Positions 14,050 through 21,745 of a stretch of DNA of 41,855 nt are shown here, one piece after another. Position numbers and translations under genes: made by a program. The notes beneath the pieces were generated by a model. The model had not been told where the DNA came from and ran no database searches. It was given only the letters and a program-made list of their open reading frames with translations. Numbering within the stretch: position 1 is the stretch's first letter; each line of letters begins with the position of its first letter. The stretch is taken from NCBI GenBank assembly GCA_013791585.1, contig VMTK01000062.1:1-41855 (forward strand). The letters run 5' to 3'. The stretch is from Candidatus Falkowiibacteriota bacterium (GTDB lineage Bacteria > Patescibacteriota > Patescibacteriia > Patescibacteriales > VMTK01).

Positions 14050-14949
14050 TTATGCATTTCCTCCGGCTCTACGAATTTGATCACGCAATTTTTTAGCCTC
14101 ATATGCGGCCGCTTCAGCAAAATCGTCTCCTTGGCTGGCGAAAATAATCCCCGATGAAGAATTAATAGCAATAGAACCAGGACCAACATAAGCAGTTTTA
14201 ACAGTTTCTTCAACAAATCCCTTTTGAGCGCCAACACCGGGAATTAGATACCAAAGCTTATCTCCAACAATTTCTCTTCCGCGAGAAAGATGGAAAGAAA
14301 AAATCTTGCCTGATTCTTTAGGATATTCATGGGCAGCAGCCATTACTAAACCGGCATTTTCAACAATTTCAAATTTTTGCGCCCAATTTAAAGTTCTATC
14401 AGCGATAAATTCCCAATAATGCCGTCCATCTGCGAGTTTAATGTCTTGCACTTCTCTGGCGGCAAGATTGCTGGTATAACATAATCCAACAATGGCTCTG
14501 CCGTTATTACCCTTGTCAACTAGATACTCCATGCAATCACTGCCCATGTATGGGCTAAAATTCATGCCATCAACGCCATCAATCTCAAAATGAGCTATGC
14601 GATATCTCTGCTGTGTTCGGCCTATATCACCGCGTTTACAATCCAGAAATACAGGAATTTCGGGATATTTATAATGAATATAATTCACTATAAACTGCAG
14701 AATGTCACGGCCATTCCTTAGTGATTCGTAATGAGCTCTTTGAGGTTTAAACATTGAAGCAAACGGAGCGGTAGCATCAATAATTTCTTTTATCCAAAAA
14801 GAAATAGCGCTACAGACATATCGATTACATCTTTCCATGCATTGTTCTGGAATTTTTTCCGATAATGGATCCAAGCCAACACATACAAGAGAATTAATTT
14901 CTTGCTGTCTTCTTGCCAATTTTTCTCTAAATCCTATTTTTCCTGTCAT
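14050..14949 (-). CDS. pyrF: Orotidine-5'-phosphate decarboxylase
   Basis: 299 residues from ATG 14949, chosen because AAAGGAG lies about 11 bases upstream and the family starts near FREKLARRQQEINSLVCVGL. LVCVGLDP (substrate Asp), MFKPQRAHYE and the catalytic tetrad segment FLDCKRGDIGRT (D-x-K-x-x-D) are all present. So are FSPYMGSD and a phosphate loop LIPGVGAQ. Length and motifs fit the longer PyrF subfamily. It decarboxylates OMP to UMP and pairs with pyrE downstream. Strong SDs and flanking promoter/terminator set this cluster apart from the SD-poor neighbours. Confidence 0.93.
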   Translation of the reverse strand: MTGKIGFREKLARRQQEINSLVCVGLDPLSEKIPEQCMERCNRYVCSAISFWIKEIIDATAPFASMFKPQRAHYESLRNGRDILQFIVNYIHYKYPEIPVFLDCKRGDIGRTQQRYRIAHFEIDGVDGMNFSPYMGSDCMEYLVDKGNNGRAIVGLCYTSNLAAREVQDIKLADGRHYWEFIADRTLNWAQKFEIVENAGLVMAAAHEYPKESGKIFSFHLSRGREIVGDKLWYLIPGVGAQKGFVEETVKTAYVGPGSIAINSSSGIIFASQGDDFAEAAAYEAKKLRDQIRRAGGNA

Positions 14950-14999
14950 AATACTTATCTCCTTTCCTGCCTTTATATTTACATTAAAAATTCTAACAA

Positions 15000-15140
15000 C
15001 TAATCCTGAACAGCGCGGCAGCGCTTGCAAATACTTTCTTTTTTCCCTTTTTTCTTGAAACTAGTTCTTGTTCTCAAACAATCAGTGGATCCTGGTTTTT
15101 TATTGCAGTCTTTCGGCTGGCCTTTGTGCTTTGTTCTCAT
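15000..15140 (-). CDS. Small basic protein with four cysteines (46 aa)
   Basis: Starts at ATG 15140, behind an excellent AGGAGGTAGCT site, and ends at TAG 15000-15002. It is Lys/Arg-rich with cysteines in QPKDCNKK, TDCLRT and ICKRCRAV, so a small zinc knuckle or ribbon is possible (CxxC near the C-terminus). It lies 50 bases upstream of pyrF and shares its promoter. I do not recognise the family. Confidence 0.6.
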   Translation of the reverse strand: MRTKHKGQPKDCNKKPGSTDCLRTRTSFKKKGKKESICKRCRAVQD

Positions 15141-15169
15141 AGCTACCTCCTCACATTTTTTTATTGTCG

Positions 15170-15198
15170 TTTATAATTATTCTTATTTCAAAGGACAA
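15170..15198 (-). promoter_or_regulatory. Promoter of the small protein-pyrF-pyrE unit
   Basis: Minus strand TTGTCC (15193-15198), 17-base spacer, TATAAA (15170-15175). The -35 is 4/6 and the -10 5/6 to consensus. It sits between the upstream terminator and the ATG at 15140. Confidence 0.5.
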
Positions 15199-15204
15199 GA
15201 TTAA

Positions 15205-15246
15205 TAAAAAACCCAAGAATTTACCTTAACTAAGGCATCCTTGAGC
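15205..15246 (-). terminator. Terminator after the MNT/HEPN pair
   Basis: Minus strand: CTCAAG...CTTGGG closes around CCTTA-GTT-AAGG, followed by TTTTTTATT. It is about 35 bases past the HEPN stop. Confidence 0.65.
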
Positions 15247-15279
15247 TTTATGAAATATTATAATAAATATATTATAAAA

Positions 15280-15678
15280 TCAAATATTTAAATCGCTTTT
15301 AACAAATTTAATAACTTTTTTAGCAACCTGATAACTTTCTTTGGCCTGAACTTTAGTGTGAACCGGCCAATGAGCCGGATATCTTGATGGGATATAATAT
15401 TGGCTGACTGTTTCGCAATTCTCTATAAAATCTATAAATTTTTTATTAATATTAGAACATTCTTGGCATAAATACCTAAGATCATGGGTTCTCTTGGCTT
15501 TAATGTTATGAGCGGCTAAATATCCTTTTAGGTATTTTTCAATTGTCTGCTGAAACATAAAACAAATTTGAGAATAAAATTTATCCTGCTTATCTTTCAA
15601 CCCTAAACAGGCGAAACCGAATTCATTGTCGCCAATATAAAACCATTTTTTAGCTTCTGTTAAATTAATGCTTTTCAT
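15280..15678 (-). CDS. HEPN-domain protein (HepT-like toxin partner)
   Basis: 132 residues, all-helical, with the HEPN pattern of PF05168: EAKKWFYIGDNEFGFACLGL at the N-terminus, QICFMFQQTIEKYLKGYLAAHN, then KRTHDLRYLC and VSQYYIPSRYPAHWP. HEPN proteins paired with MNT nucleotidyltransferases form toxin-antitoxin modules in which the HEPN partner is an RNase or is modified by the MNT. The start overlaps the MNT gene by 14 bases, typical of translational coupling. Confidence 0.88.
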   Translation of the reverse strand: MKSINLTEAKKWFYIGDNEFGFACLGLKDKQDKFYSQICFMFQQTIEKYLKGYLAAHNIKAKRTHDLRYLCQECSNINKKFIDFIENCETVSQYYIPSRYPAHWPVHTKVQAKESYQVAKKVIKFVKSDLNI

Positions 15679-15997
15679 AAATTACTTTGCCATGATTTAT
15701 TATATCTTTTACAAAATAATCCCCAATGGATAATCTGTGTTTTAATTCTTTTGGAGTAATGTTTATTATGTCTTTCGGAACATCTATGCTGATATTTCCG
15801 ATTGCTTTGCTTATATCCTTTACTCTTTGCCAATAATCTTTTTTAGTATTTTTAACCACTAACAAATCAATATCACTGTCTTCCCCAATCTTGCCATTAG
15901 CTAAGCTGCCGAATAAAATTATTTTTTCCGGCTTATAGTTTTCTATAATTTGCTTAGAAAGCTTGTTCAGTTCTTTTTGGTATTTTTGCTTAATCAT
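15665..15997 (-). CDS. MNT-type minimal nucleotidyltransferase (antitoxin partner)
   Basis: 110 residues. The nucleotidyltransferase signature is complete: ILFGSLANGKIGEDSDIDLLV (about residues 27-47) has the GS motif and the metal-binding D-x-D, and a later acidic position is plausible at SIDVPKD. In MntA/HepT systems the MNT neutralises the HEPN toxin by adenylylation. It is first in the two-gene unit. The start region ATAATATTATT then ATG shows no Shine-Dalgarno site, and a -10-like box almost touches the start codon. Confidence 0.9.
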   Translation of the reverse strand: MIKQKYQKELNKLSKQIIENYKPEKIILFGSLANGKIGEDSDIDLLVVKNTKKDYWQRVKDISKAIGNISIDVPKDIINITPKELKHRLSIGDYFVKDIINHGKVIYEKH

Positions 15998-16041
15998 AAT
16001 AATATTATTGCATTAAACCTTTTAATAAGCAAGCTAATCCA

Positions 16042-16986
16042 CTACAATGGCATTAATTCTCCGCTGTTTTTATCTCTTACTTTCTGCTTTAAACATTGAT
16101 AGCCGGCATCATGCGGCCAGTTTTCTTTGTAAAAATTATTATACGCGTCATTTTCTTCGCCTTTGCTGGAAGTCCTGAAATCAGCGCACAGCTCGTAAGA
16201 ATTGTTTTCGCCCGGCTTGTATCCAAACTTTTTCCCGGTTGCCGCGTCAGCCAAGTCTTCATTGGTTAAATAAGGAAACTCCTCCGCCAATAATTCCAAA
16301 CTGCCGGGCAATTTTTTGTTTTCCTGATAATAAGTATTTACGGCATTGTCAATTTGGTTGAATTTATCCAGAACCATATTGTCTAATTTTCTATTTCTGG
16401 TTTCCTGCGGCGATTCTACGAAAAATAAGCTGGCCGCGAATACGGCTATAACCGCCGCCAAAGAAGCGTAAAAATATATTAATATGATTTTGTTCTTTTC
16501 GCCGACAGCCACATCCCTTTTTATGTCATAAAAATAAAAAGTAAAAATTGCCGCGGCAATAACTATAGCCGTGATTGATTTTAAAATAAATTTGCCTGTT
16601 AGCTCCCCGTCCAGAAAACTGTTGATAGTGGCGATCAGCCAGCCGATCATCACGATTGAAGACACAAGCAGAATAAAATAAGTAAGCCACTTGCGGACGC
16701 CTGAGTCCTTGTCCAGTTCGCCGGAAAACAAGCTTTTGTAAATGCGGCTCATTGCAACATAAAAAATCGGCGCGGAAATTATCAGCGCGGAAATGGCGAA
16801 TTTCAGCTGGTCCGGAGAATAGCTGCCGCGGAACTGCTCCAAAACATCAACTATGTTTTTATTAATAATCTGAAAAATAATCATGCCTGCGGCAAGCGAC
16901 ATAAAAACCAAAGATGCCAGAGACAGCATGTAGAAAAAAGCGAATTTCGCGGAATTATTAGCCGAATTGTTTTGTGTGTTTTCCAT
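16042..16986 (-). CDS. DUF5671-type membrane protein
   Basis: 314 residues. It has a polar N-terminus, then about five membrane segments between residues 15 and 210 (AFFYMLSLASLVFMSLAAGM; AISALIISAPIFYVAMSRIY; YFILLVSSIVMIGWLIATI; ITAIVIAAAIFTFYFY; LIYFYASLAAVIAVFAASLF). The C-terminal domain faces one side of the membrane and contains NAVNTYYQENKKLPGSLELL, which looks like a pilin-type or type II secretion-like strand region. The organisation matches DUF5671 proteins common in Patescibacteria. Function unknown. Confidence 0.75.
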   Translation of the reverse strand: MENTQNNSANNSAKFAFFYMLSLASLVFMSLAAGMIIFQIINKNIVDVLEQFRGSYSPDQLKFAISALIISAPIFYVAMSRIYKSLFSGELDKDSGVRKWLTYFILLVSSIVMIGWLIATINSFLDGELTGKFILKSITAIVIAAAIFTFYFYDIKRDVAVGEKNKIILIYFYASLAAVIAVFAASLFFVESPQETRNRKLDNMVLDKFNQIDNAVNTYYQENKKLPGSLELLAEEFPYLTNEDLADAATGKKFGYKPGENNSYELCADFRTSSKGEENDAYNNFYKENWPHDAGYQCLKQKVRDKNSGELMPL

Positions 16987-17001
16987 AAATTTTTTACTTA
17001 G

Positions 17002-17289
17002 TTAATTATTATTTAAATTGCTATATCGCTCCTCTATGAACTTTTCCACTGAATCATCGCCTGGAAAATCAAACATAGAACATTCATGTTGAATTCCGCT
17101 AAACGCTAAAATATGATATAGCTTGCAGTCATAATGATTTGGATATTTTCTTTTTATTTCATTAATAAATTTCACGATTTCTTCATTATTTTTCATTAAA
17201 TCCTTGCGCAGCCAAATATTAAATTTTTCTTTTAACTCATTAAAATTCTCGTCCTCTTTATTAAATTGTTTAAATTTTTCCGGATCCAT
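17002..17289 (-). CDS. Hypothetical protein (95 aa)
   Basis: Charged, mostly helical protein with a central IVKFINEIKRKYPNHYDCKLYHILAF and the C-terminal motif CSMFDFPGDDSVEKFIEERY. It is 11 bases downstream of the aspS stop and 15 bases upstream of the DUF5671 start, so probably co-transcribed. No family recognised. Confidence 0.6.
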   Translation of the reverse strand: MDPEKFKQFNKEDENFNELKEKFNIWLRKDLMKNNEEIVKFINEIKRKYPNHYDCKLYHILAFSGIQHECSMFDFPGDDSVEKFIEERYSNLNNN

Positions 17290-17300
17290 ATAATTTTATG

Positions 17301-19121
17301 TTATTCGTTATGTTTTATGTTAATGCCCAGCTCTCTCAACTGCTTTTCGTCAACTTTACCGGGAGCTTCCATTGTTAAATCCCGCCCGTCGCCGGTTTTG
17401 GGAAATGCCATAACATCTCGGATGCTGTTTTTGTTCATCAGCACCATTAATATCCTGTCTAATCCCGGCGCGATGCCTCCGTGCGGCGGGACACCGTATT
17501 CAAAGGCGCGCAAAAAATGGCTGAATTGCTTTTTCTTTTCTTGATCAAAGCCGATTAAATCAAAAATTTTCTCCTGTAATTTAATGTCATGAATCCTAAT
17601 GCTGCCGCCTCCCAATTCAACGCCATTGCCCACCATGTCATGCTGATACGACCTAACTTTGGCCGGGTTCTTATCAAGCAATTTCAAGTCTTGTTCGCGC
17701 GGAGCAGTGAACATATGGTGCGACGGAGCAAAATGCCCTTCTTCCTTTTCCGGCTCAAACAAAGGAAAATTAACCACAAAGGCCAAGGCGATTTTATTTT
17801 TATCAATCAAATCCAGCCGCTTGGCGCATTCATTTCTTACAGCGCCCAGAACATCGCATACTGCGAGCTGTTTATCAGCTCCGAAAAATATAATATCCCC
17901 TGCTTTGGCCTCAACATGCTTGACGATTTTACCGGCCAGCTCCTCGCCTAAAAATTTAACAATCGGCGATTGCAGGATAACCCCCTCTTGCCTGTCCCGC
18001 AACTGGCGGGAGGAGGGGTTAGTGGCGGGTTTAACCGCGATATAGGCAAGTCCTTTAGCGCCATGCTGTAATGATAATTCGGTTAACTCATCAATTTCTT
18101 TGCGGGTGAACTTGGCTCCGCCGCCAACTTTCAAAGCTCGCACAACATGCCCTTCTTTTTCCGCCATGCCGGCAAAAACCTTAAAGCCGCAGCCCTTGAC
18201 CAAATCAGTGATGTCTTCAATCTCCAACCCAAAGCGCAAATCCGGCTTGTCAACGCCGTATTTCAGCATTACATCGTCATAATTCAATCTTGGCCAGGGC
18301 TTGGTTAAAATGCTTTTTTCAGGAAATAATTTTTCAATCGCCTTGGTGAATAAATCTTCGGTTAAATTTAAAATATCATTCTGCTCCACGAAAGACATTT
18401 CCAGATCAAGCTGAGTGAATTCCGCCTGCCTGTCTCCGCGAGTATCTTCATCGCGGAAGCATCTGGCGATTTGAAAATACCTGTCAATACCGCCTATCAT
18501 TAACAGCTGCTTGTACTGCTGGGGCGACTGGGGCAAAGCGTAAAATTCTCCGGGCTGCAGGCGCGAAGGAACCAAAAAATCGCGCGCGCCTTCAGGGGTG
18601 CTTTTGCCAAGTACAGGGGTTTCAATTTCCAAAAAATTTAATCCAGACAAATAATCTCTGATAAATTTAATAAATTGGTGCCTTTTAGCCATTACCTCCA
18701 TCGCGGCATGTTTGCGCAAATCAATATAGCGATACTTCATTCTTATTTCTTCATTGGCTTCCGCGGCTTTTTCTTCGTCCAATTCAAACGGCGGGGTTTT
18801 TGATTTGGATAAAATTTCCAATTCATTAACCACAACTTCTATTTCGCCTGTACCAAGCTTTTTATTAACCATGCCGCAGGGCCGCTCAACAACTTTTCCT
18901 TTTGCTTGTATAACCCATTCGCTTCGCAATTTATCAGCTTCTTGCCATGCTTTTTTATTTATATCAGGATCAAATTTAACCTGCGTTAAACCGTAGCGGT
19001 CGCGCAAATCAATAAAAATAATCCCGCCATGGTCGCGCCGGCGGTGCACCCAGCCGGCCAGCTCAACGGTTTCGCCGGCTTGTTTTTTCGTTAATTCTCC
19101 GCAAGTATGTGTTCTTAACAT
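17301..19121 (-). CDS. aspS: Aspartyl-tRNA synthetase with a small in-frame palindromic insert
   Basis: 606 residues from ATG 19121 (MLRTHTCGEL); the longer frame to 19166 is word-repeat sequence. The N-terminal OB domain has GWVHRRRDHGGIIFIDLRDR. Class II motif 2 is FRDEDTRGDRQAEFTQLD and motif 3 is GGIAPGLDRI. The bacterial GAD insert lies between. At about residues 364-382 the stretch KPATNPSSRQLRDRQEGVIL, where homologues pass directly to the SPIVKFL strand, is encoded by a palindrome at 17976-18031. Whether it charges tRNA-Asp only, or Asn too, cannot be read here. Confidence 0.95.
   Translation of the reverse strand: MLRTHTCGELTKKQAGETVELAGWVHRRRDHGGIIFIDLRDRYGLTQVKFDPDINKKAWQEADKLRSEWVIQAKGKVVERPCGMVNKKLGTGEIEVVVNELEILSKSKTPPFELDEEKAAEANEEIRMKYRYIDLRKHAAMEVMAKRHQFIKFIRDYLSGLNFLEIETPVLGKSTPEGARDFLVPSRLQPGEFYALPQSPQQYKQLLMIGGIDRYFQIARCFRDEDTRGDRQAEFTQLDLEMSFVEQNDILNLTEDLFTKAIEKLFPEKSILTKPWPRLNYDDVMLKYGVDKPDLRFGLEIEDITDLVKGCGFKVFAGMAEKEGHVVRALKVGGGAKFTRKEIDELTELSLQHGAKGLAYIAVKPATNPSSRQLRDRQEGVILQSPIVKFLGEELAGKIVKHVEAKAGDIIFFGADKQLAVCDVLGAVRNECAKRLDLIDKNKIALAFVVNFPLFEPEKEEGHFAPSHHMFTAPREQDLKLLDKNPAKVRSYQHDMVGNGVELGGGSIRIHDIKLQEKIFDLIGFDQEKKKQFSHFLRAFEYGVPPHGGIAPGLDRILMVLMNKNSIRDVMAFPKTGDGRDLTMEAPGKVDEKQLRELGINIKHNE
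17976..18031. repeat. In-frame palindromic insert within aspS
   Basis: TAACCCC ... GGGGTTA outer arms and CCCGC-AACT-GGCGGG inner arms. The edge GAGGGGTTAG matches the recO insert and the intergenic copy at 2450. It adds about 19 residues without breaking the frame. Confidence 0.7.
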
Positions 19122-19128
19122 AAATATT

Positions 19129-19230
19129 AAAATAAGAAAATAATAAAAATAATAATGCAATAACAATAAAAAATAGCATTATTTCACTTTATTATTTCAT
19201 TATTTCATTATTTCTCTTATTTCTTATTTT
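19129..19230. repeat. Inverted word repeat upstream of aspS
   Basis: AAATAAGAAAATAATAAAAA then TAATAATG on the left is complementary to CATTATTTCATTATTTCTCT then TATT on the right. It separates aspS from the small-gene cluster. Confidence 0.8.
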
Positions 19231-19254
19231 AATACATCTTTCCAATTTAAGCAA

Positions 19255-19294
19255 GAAAAAAGCCGGTTTTAAATTTTCTCTAAAAAACCGACTT
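19255..19294 (-). terminator. Terminator of the recO/small-gene unit
   Basis: AAAAGTCGGTTTT pairs with AAAACCGGCTTTT, followed by TTTC on the minus strand. It directly follows the stop at 19295. Confidence 0.8.
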
Positions 19295-19597
19295 TTAAGT
19301 TGAATTTATAAAGGTGATTCCGCCTTTAAAGTTTTTAGAAACAACCTGCTTGCTCCCTGTCCTATAATTAATTATTAAGCGCCTGCCTCTTGTTAATTTT
19401 TTGAGCACTACATGCCCATTCTTCATTTCTTTTTTTGTAACTTTCTTCCTTACCGGCTGAAAGAATCCTGATCTTGAAACAGATCTAAGCGCGTAGTGCT
19501 TGCTTTCCTGTCCGCTTGAACTTAACAAGCTTGTCTTATTCTTCTTTGCTTTCTTTTTCCACTTCTTGTCTCTTCTTTTTTTGAAATTCTTTGCCAC
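19295..19597 (-). CDS. Small basic protein (100 aa), GTG start
   Basis: Starts at GTG 19597 behind AAGGAGGTGATA and ends at TAA 19295. The first 25 residues are almost all Lys/Arg (KNFKKRRDKKWKKKAKKNK), followed by HYALRSVSRSGFFQPVRKKV and VLKKLTRGRRLIINYRTGSK, which suggest nucleic-acid binding. No family recognised. It overlaps the 3' end of the next upstream small gene in another frame. Confidence 0.6.
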   Translation of the reverse strand: MAKNFKKRRDKKWKKKAKKNKTSLLSSSGQESKHYALRSVSRSGFFQPVRKKVTKKEMKNGHVVLKKLTRGRRLIINYRTGSKQVVSKNFKGGITFINST

Positions 19598-19688
19598 GCA
19601 TTATCACCTCCTTTGGCGGAACAAATTTATGAATCATTCCAACGCAAGTTTGTCTTAGTTTCATTGGAACAAAAATCGGTCTTTTCAT
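19536..19688 (-). CDS. Small protein (50 aa) overlapping the 100-aa gene
   Basis: ATG 19688 follows AAAGGAGGG at ideal spacing; TAA is at 19536-19538. The product starts MKRPIFVPMKLRQTCVGMIH and ends in a Lys/Glu-rich helix that overlaps the start of the 100-aa gene by about 60 bases. The overlap region is purine-rich and may be fortuitous, so the true protein could be this one, its neighbour, or both. Confidence 0.4.
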   Translation of the reverse strand: MKRPIFVPMKLRQTCVGMIHKFVPPKEVIMRGKEFQKKKRQEVEKESKEE

Positions 19689-19699
19689 GATTCCCTCCT

Positions 19700-20020
19700 T
19701 TAATTTTTTTGCTGAATTGTTTTATACCCCATCGGAATTCGCGATCCGCGCCGGTTTCTAAACGTTTTAACGTTTGGCATAACGCGCTGAATATTACAAT
19801 GCGCCATTTGCTCCTTTACTGCCTTGCCGGCGATTTTGCAAAAGCCGCACATAAATCCATCCAATAATTCATCAGAAGCATACTCCCTGCAGGGCTTGTC
19901 AACTTTACACTCAGTATCCCTTAATTTAATTATATTATCTGTTGACCAAAGGCCTTTTATCGGGGTTAATCTGCCTCCATGGGGAAGTTCAACTGTTTCG
20001 CCTACTTTTAAAACATTCAT
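19700..20020 (-). CDS. Small cysteine-containing protein (106 aa)
   Basis: ATG 20020 follows AAAGGAGGC. The N-terminus MNVLKVGETVELPHGGRL looks like a small beta domain. Cysteines occur at DTECKV, KPCREY, MCGFCK and AHCN, so a metal site built around MCGFC is possible. No family recognised. It lies 12 bases from the 46-aa gene upstream and 11 from the 50-aa gene downstream, with compact operon spacing. Confidence 0.65.
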   Translation of the reverse strand: MNVLKVGETVELPHGGRLTPIKGLWSTDNIIKLRDTECKVDKPCREYASDELLDGFMCGFCKIAGKAVKEQMAHCNIQRVMPNVKTFRNRRGSRIPMGYKTIQQKN

Positions 20021-20032
20021 GGTTGCCTCCTT

Positions 20033-20173
20033 TTAAGCATAAGTGTCAACTTTTTTTTCTTTTTCAAGCTCTTGCTTTTTATGAGCCGCTAAAACATGGC
20101 CAAGAAAATGAAACGTTTCCATAGGCTCTAATCGTCCCTGCGCTTCTTCTTTGTTGTAAAGAACAATATCCAT
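20033..20173 (-). CDS. Small protein (46 aa)
   Basis: ATG 20173 follows ATAGGAGGTGTATT. The product MDIVLYNKEEAQGRLEPMET then FHFLGHVLAAHKK ends in an acidic/basic helix. It begins 10 bases after the recO stop, so it is transcribed with recO. No family recognised. Confidence 0.6.
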   Translation of the reverse strand: MDIVLYNKEEAQGRLEPMETFHFLGHVLAAHKKQELEKEKKVDTYA

Positions 20174-20183
20174 AATACACCTC

Positions 20184-20990
20184 CTATAAGCTGTGGTAAT
20201 TTAAAAATAAATTAACTATATTGTTTATTTCTCTAGTTAATTTATTATCAATTTTTAATTTTATTGGCTTATCCAAATTATTAATAATCGCGAATCTTAA
20301 TACTTTAATGCAATTTTCAGAAATTGGCAACCTCTCCCCTGTCTTTCCCGCTGAGGCGGGATCGCCTCCCCCTTTCCTAATTAGGAGAGGGGTTAGGCCT
20401 GCCCGCCATGCTTGCGCAGGCAAGGCAGGCGGGGGCGAGGCGCAACTCGCGCAAATTACGCCTCCTTTTGATAAATCAAATTTATTGCCTGCGGGCTTAA
20501 TTTTATTTTTACAAACCGCGCAATTATATAATTCCGGCCTGTATCCCAGCTGAACCAATAATTTTAAAATAAAAAAATCAAGCAGCAACTCATAATTAAA
20601 TTCTTTATTTTCATCCAAGATGTTTAAAAAATCCTGCAATAAAATAAAAATTTTTCCGTCCCCTTCTCCGCGCTTTATTAATTTATTAAAAATATTAATT
20701 GCCTGGCCGGCAATCAAAAGCTTTTCTAAATCGCTCTTTAAATTAGCATGGCAATTTTGGCTAACCGCGCCGCCAATATAGTCAAACTGCCTGCCGCGAA
20801 CCACCATAACCTCTGATAAATTTATCGGCTCCAAATGAGCCGCTAATTTAGATGTTATTTTTCTAGCGCCTCGCGCTACTAATTCTAATTTGCCTTGCCC
20901 GGCGCTATACATAGTTATCCTGCTGTCATTTTCCCTGAACGGCTGACGGTTTAATATTATGGCTTTGGTTGTATAAGTTTCATCTCGCAT
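20184..20990 (-). CDS. recO: DNA repair protein RecO with a large in-frame palindromic insert
   Basis: 268 residues. The N-terminal OB fold is TTKAIILNRQPFRENDSRIT then MYSAGQGKLELVARGARK, and the helical domain LLIAGQAINIFNKLI follows. The zinc ribbon CAVCK ... GGVICASC is present. Just after the second Cys pair, residues about 178-220 (PPPALPAQAWRAGLTPLLIR, then KGGGDPASAGKTGERL) are translated palindromic repeat, after which the RecO C-terminus resumes at ISENCIKVLRFAI. RecO loads RecA with RecR in gap repair. The start ATGCGAG lies in the repeated word GTTATGCG. Confidence 0.92.
   Translation of the reverse strand: MRDETYTTKAIILNRQPFRENDSRITMYSAGQGKLELVARGARKITSKLAAHLEPINLSEVMVVRGRQFDYIGGAVSQNCHANLKSDLEKLLIAGQAINIFNKLIKRGEGDGKIFILLQDFLNILDENKEFNYELLLDFFILKLLVQLGYRPELYNCAVCKNKIKPAGNKFDLSKGGVICASCASPPPALPAQAWRAGLTPLLIRKGGGDPASAGKTGERLPISENCIKVLRFAIINNLDKPIKLKIDNKLTREINNIVNLFLNYHSL
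20330..20459. repeat. Palindromic insert within recO
   Basis: About 130 bases contain three nested palindromes: CCCGC-TGAG-GCGGG, CCCCTTTCCTAATTAGGAGA then GGGG, and GCCTGCC...GGCAGGC. The middle one matches the intergenic copy at 2476-2499. The length keeps the reading frame. Confidence 0.8.
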
Positions 20991-21135
20991 AACTCATAAC
21001 GCGTAACTCATAACGATTTATTTTATTAATTTTATTGAACAGCAAAAAAAGACAAAATATATAAAAAATCTCTATCCTATAAAGACAGCCGTTATGCGTT
21101 ATGCGTTATGCGTTATGCGTTATGCGTTATGCGTT
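20991..21135. repeat. Word repeat GCATAAC/GTTATGC between recO and ruvX
   Basis: Left arm GCATAACTCATAACGCGTAA, right arm seven or more copies of GTTATGCG. The left arm supplies the recO start codon, and the right arm runs into the ruvX stop region. Confidence 0.9.
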
Positions 21136-21547
21136 ATGCGCCGTCAAAGTAGCTCTGCAAAATCAGCATGGCCGCGATGGCGTCTCTGGGCGCTCTTGCC
21201 CGCCGAAACTTTAGTGAAGGAGGGTTTGCTCTTTTGCCGCCAACCAAAGCGTCTGCCGCTTTGCTGGACAAGCGCTCGTCAACCATCTCTATTGGAATAC
21301 CGGCTTTTTTTCTTAATAATTTAATAAATGATTCAAATTCATCAGACAATTCATCTCTGCCTGACATTTTAACTGGCTTGCCGATAATAATTGCATTGAT
21401 TTTTTCTTCCTTAATAATTTTTACTATTTCTTTAATGCTTCCCGCAACTTTAAAAGGCGTAGCGATTTTAGTTTCACTATCGCCCAAAGCCAGGCCGATC
21501 CTTTTTTCGCCCCAATCTATTCCTAAATATTTTTTCGCATAACGCAT
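21134..21547 (-). CDS. ruvX: RuvX/YqgF pre-16S rRNA nuclease (Holliday-junction-resolvase fold)
   Basis: 137 residues, normal size. YLGIDWGEKRIGLALGD carries the first catalytic Asp, INAIIIGKPVKMSG the second strand, MVDERLSS the conserved DERL motif, and RDAIAAMLILQSYF the C-terminal Asp/Ala helix. The family processes the 5' end of 16S rRNA. Residues about 108-116 (ANPPSLKFRR region) are encoded by a palindrome of the CGAAACTTTAGTGAAG family, replacing a variable loop. The N-terminus MRYAKKYL is translated GTTATGCG repeat; adk begins almost identically. Confidence 0.92.
   Translation of the reverse strand: MRYAKKYLGIDWGEKRIGLALGDSETKIATPFKVAGSIKEIVKIIKEEKINAIIIGKPVKMSGRDELSDEFESFIKLLRKKAGIPIEMVDERLSSKAADALVGGKRANPPSLKFRRARAPRDAIAAMLILQSYFDGA
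21199..21224. repeat. Coding palindrome in ruvX
   Basis: CCCGCC-GAAACTTTAGTGAA-GGAGGG. The core CGAAACTTTAGTGAAG is the same 16-mer design as in map (CGAAGCCTTGGCGTAG) and rplR (CGTAGCTTTAGCGGAG). Confidence 0.65.
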
Positions 21548-21572
21548 AACTAATAATTAAAATTGTTTAGTT

Positions 21573-21708
21573 TTCTAGTTAACGAGTTAATTTTGATTAA
21601 AAATTATTTAGTTAACGAATTAACGAGTTAGCGAGTTCTGATTCTTTAATAAAATAAAATATATAAAATAACCCGTTAATCCGTTAACTCTTTAACTAAA
21701 TAATAAAT
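21573..21708. repeat. Inverted word repeat (GTTAACGAGTTA)
   Basis: AGTTAACGAGTTAATT and GTTAACGAATTAACGAGTTA on the left are complementary to TAACCCGTTAATCCGTTAAC on the right. It fills the map-ruvX gap. Confidence 0.8.
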
Positions 21709-21745
21709 AATACTTTAGTTGAGTAATATTTTAATTATTTATAAA

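Noticed and set aside
14034-14237. A 67-codon minus-strand frame
   Set aside because: It lies entirely inside pyrF in another frame and is Leu/Lys-biased, so it is a shadow.
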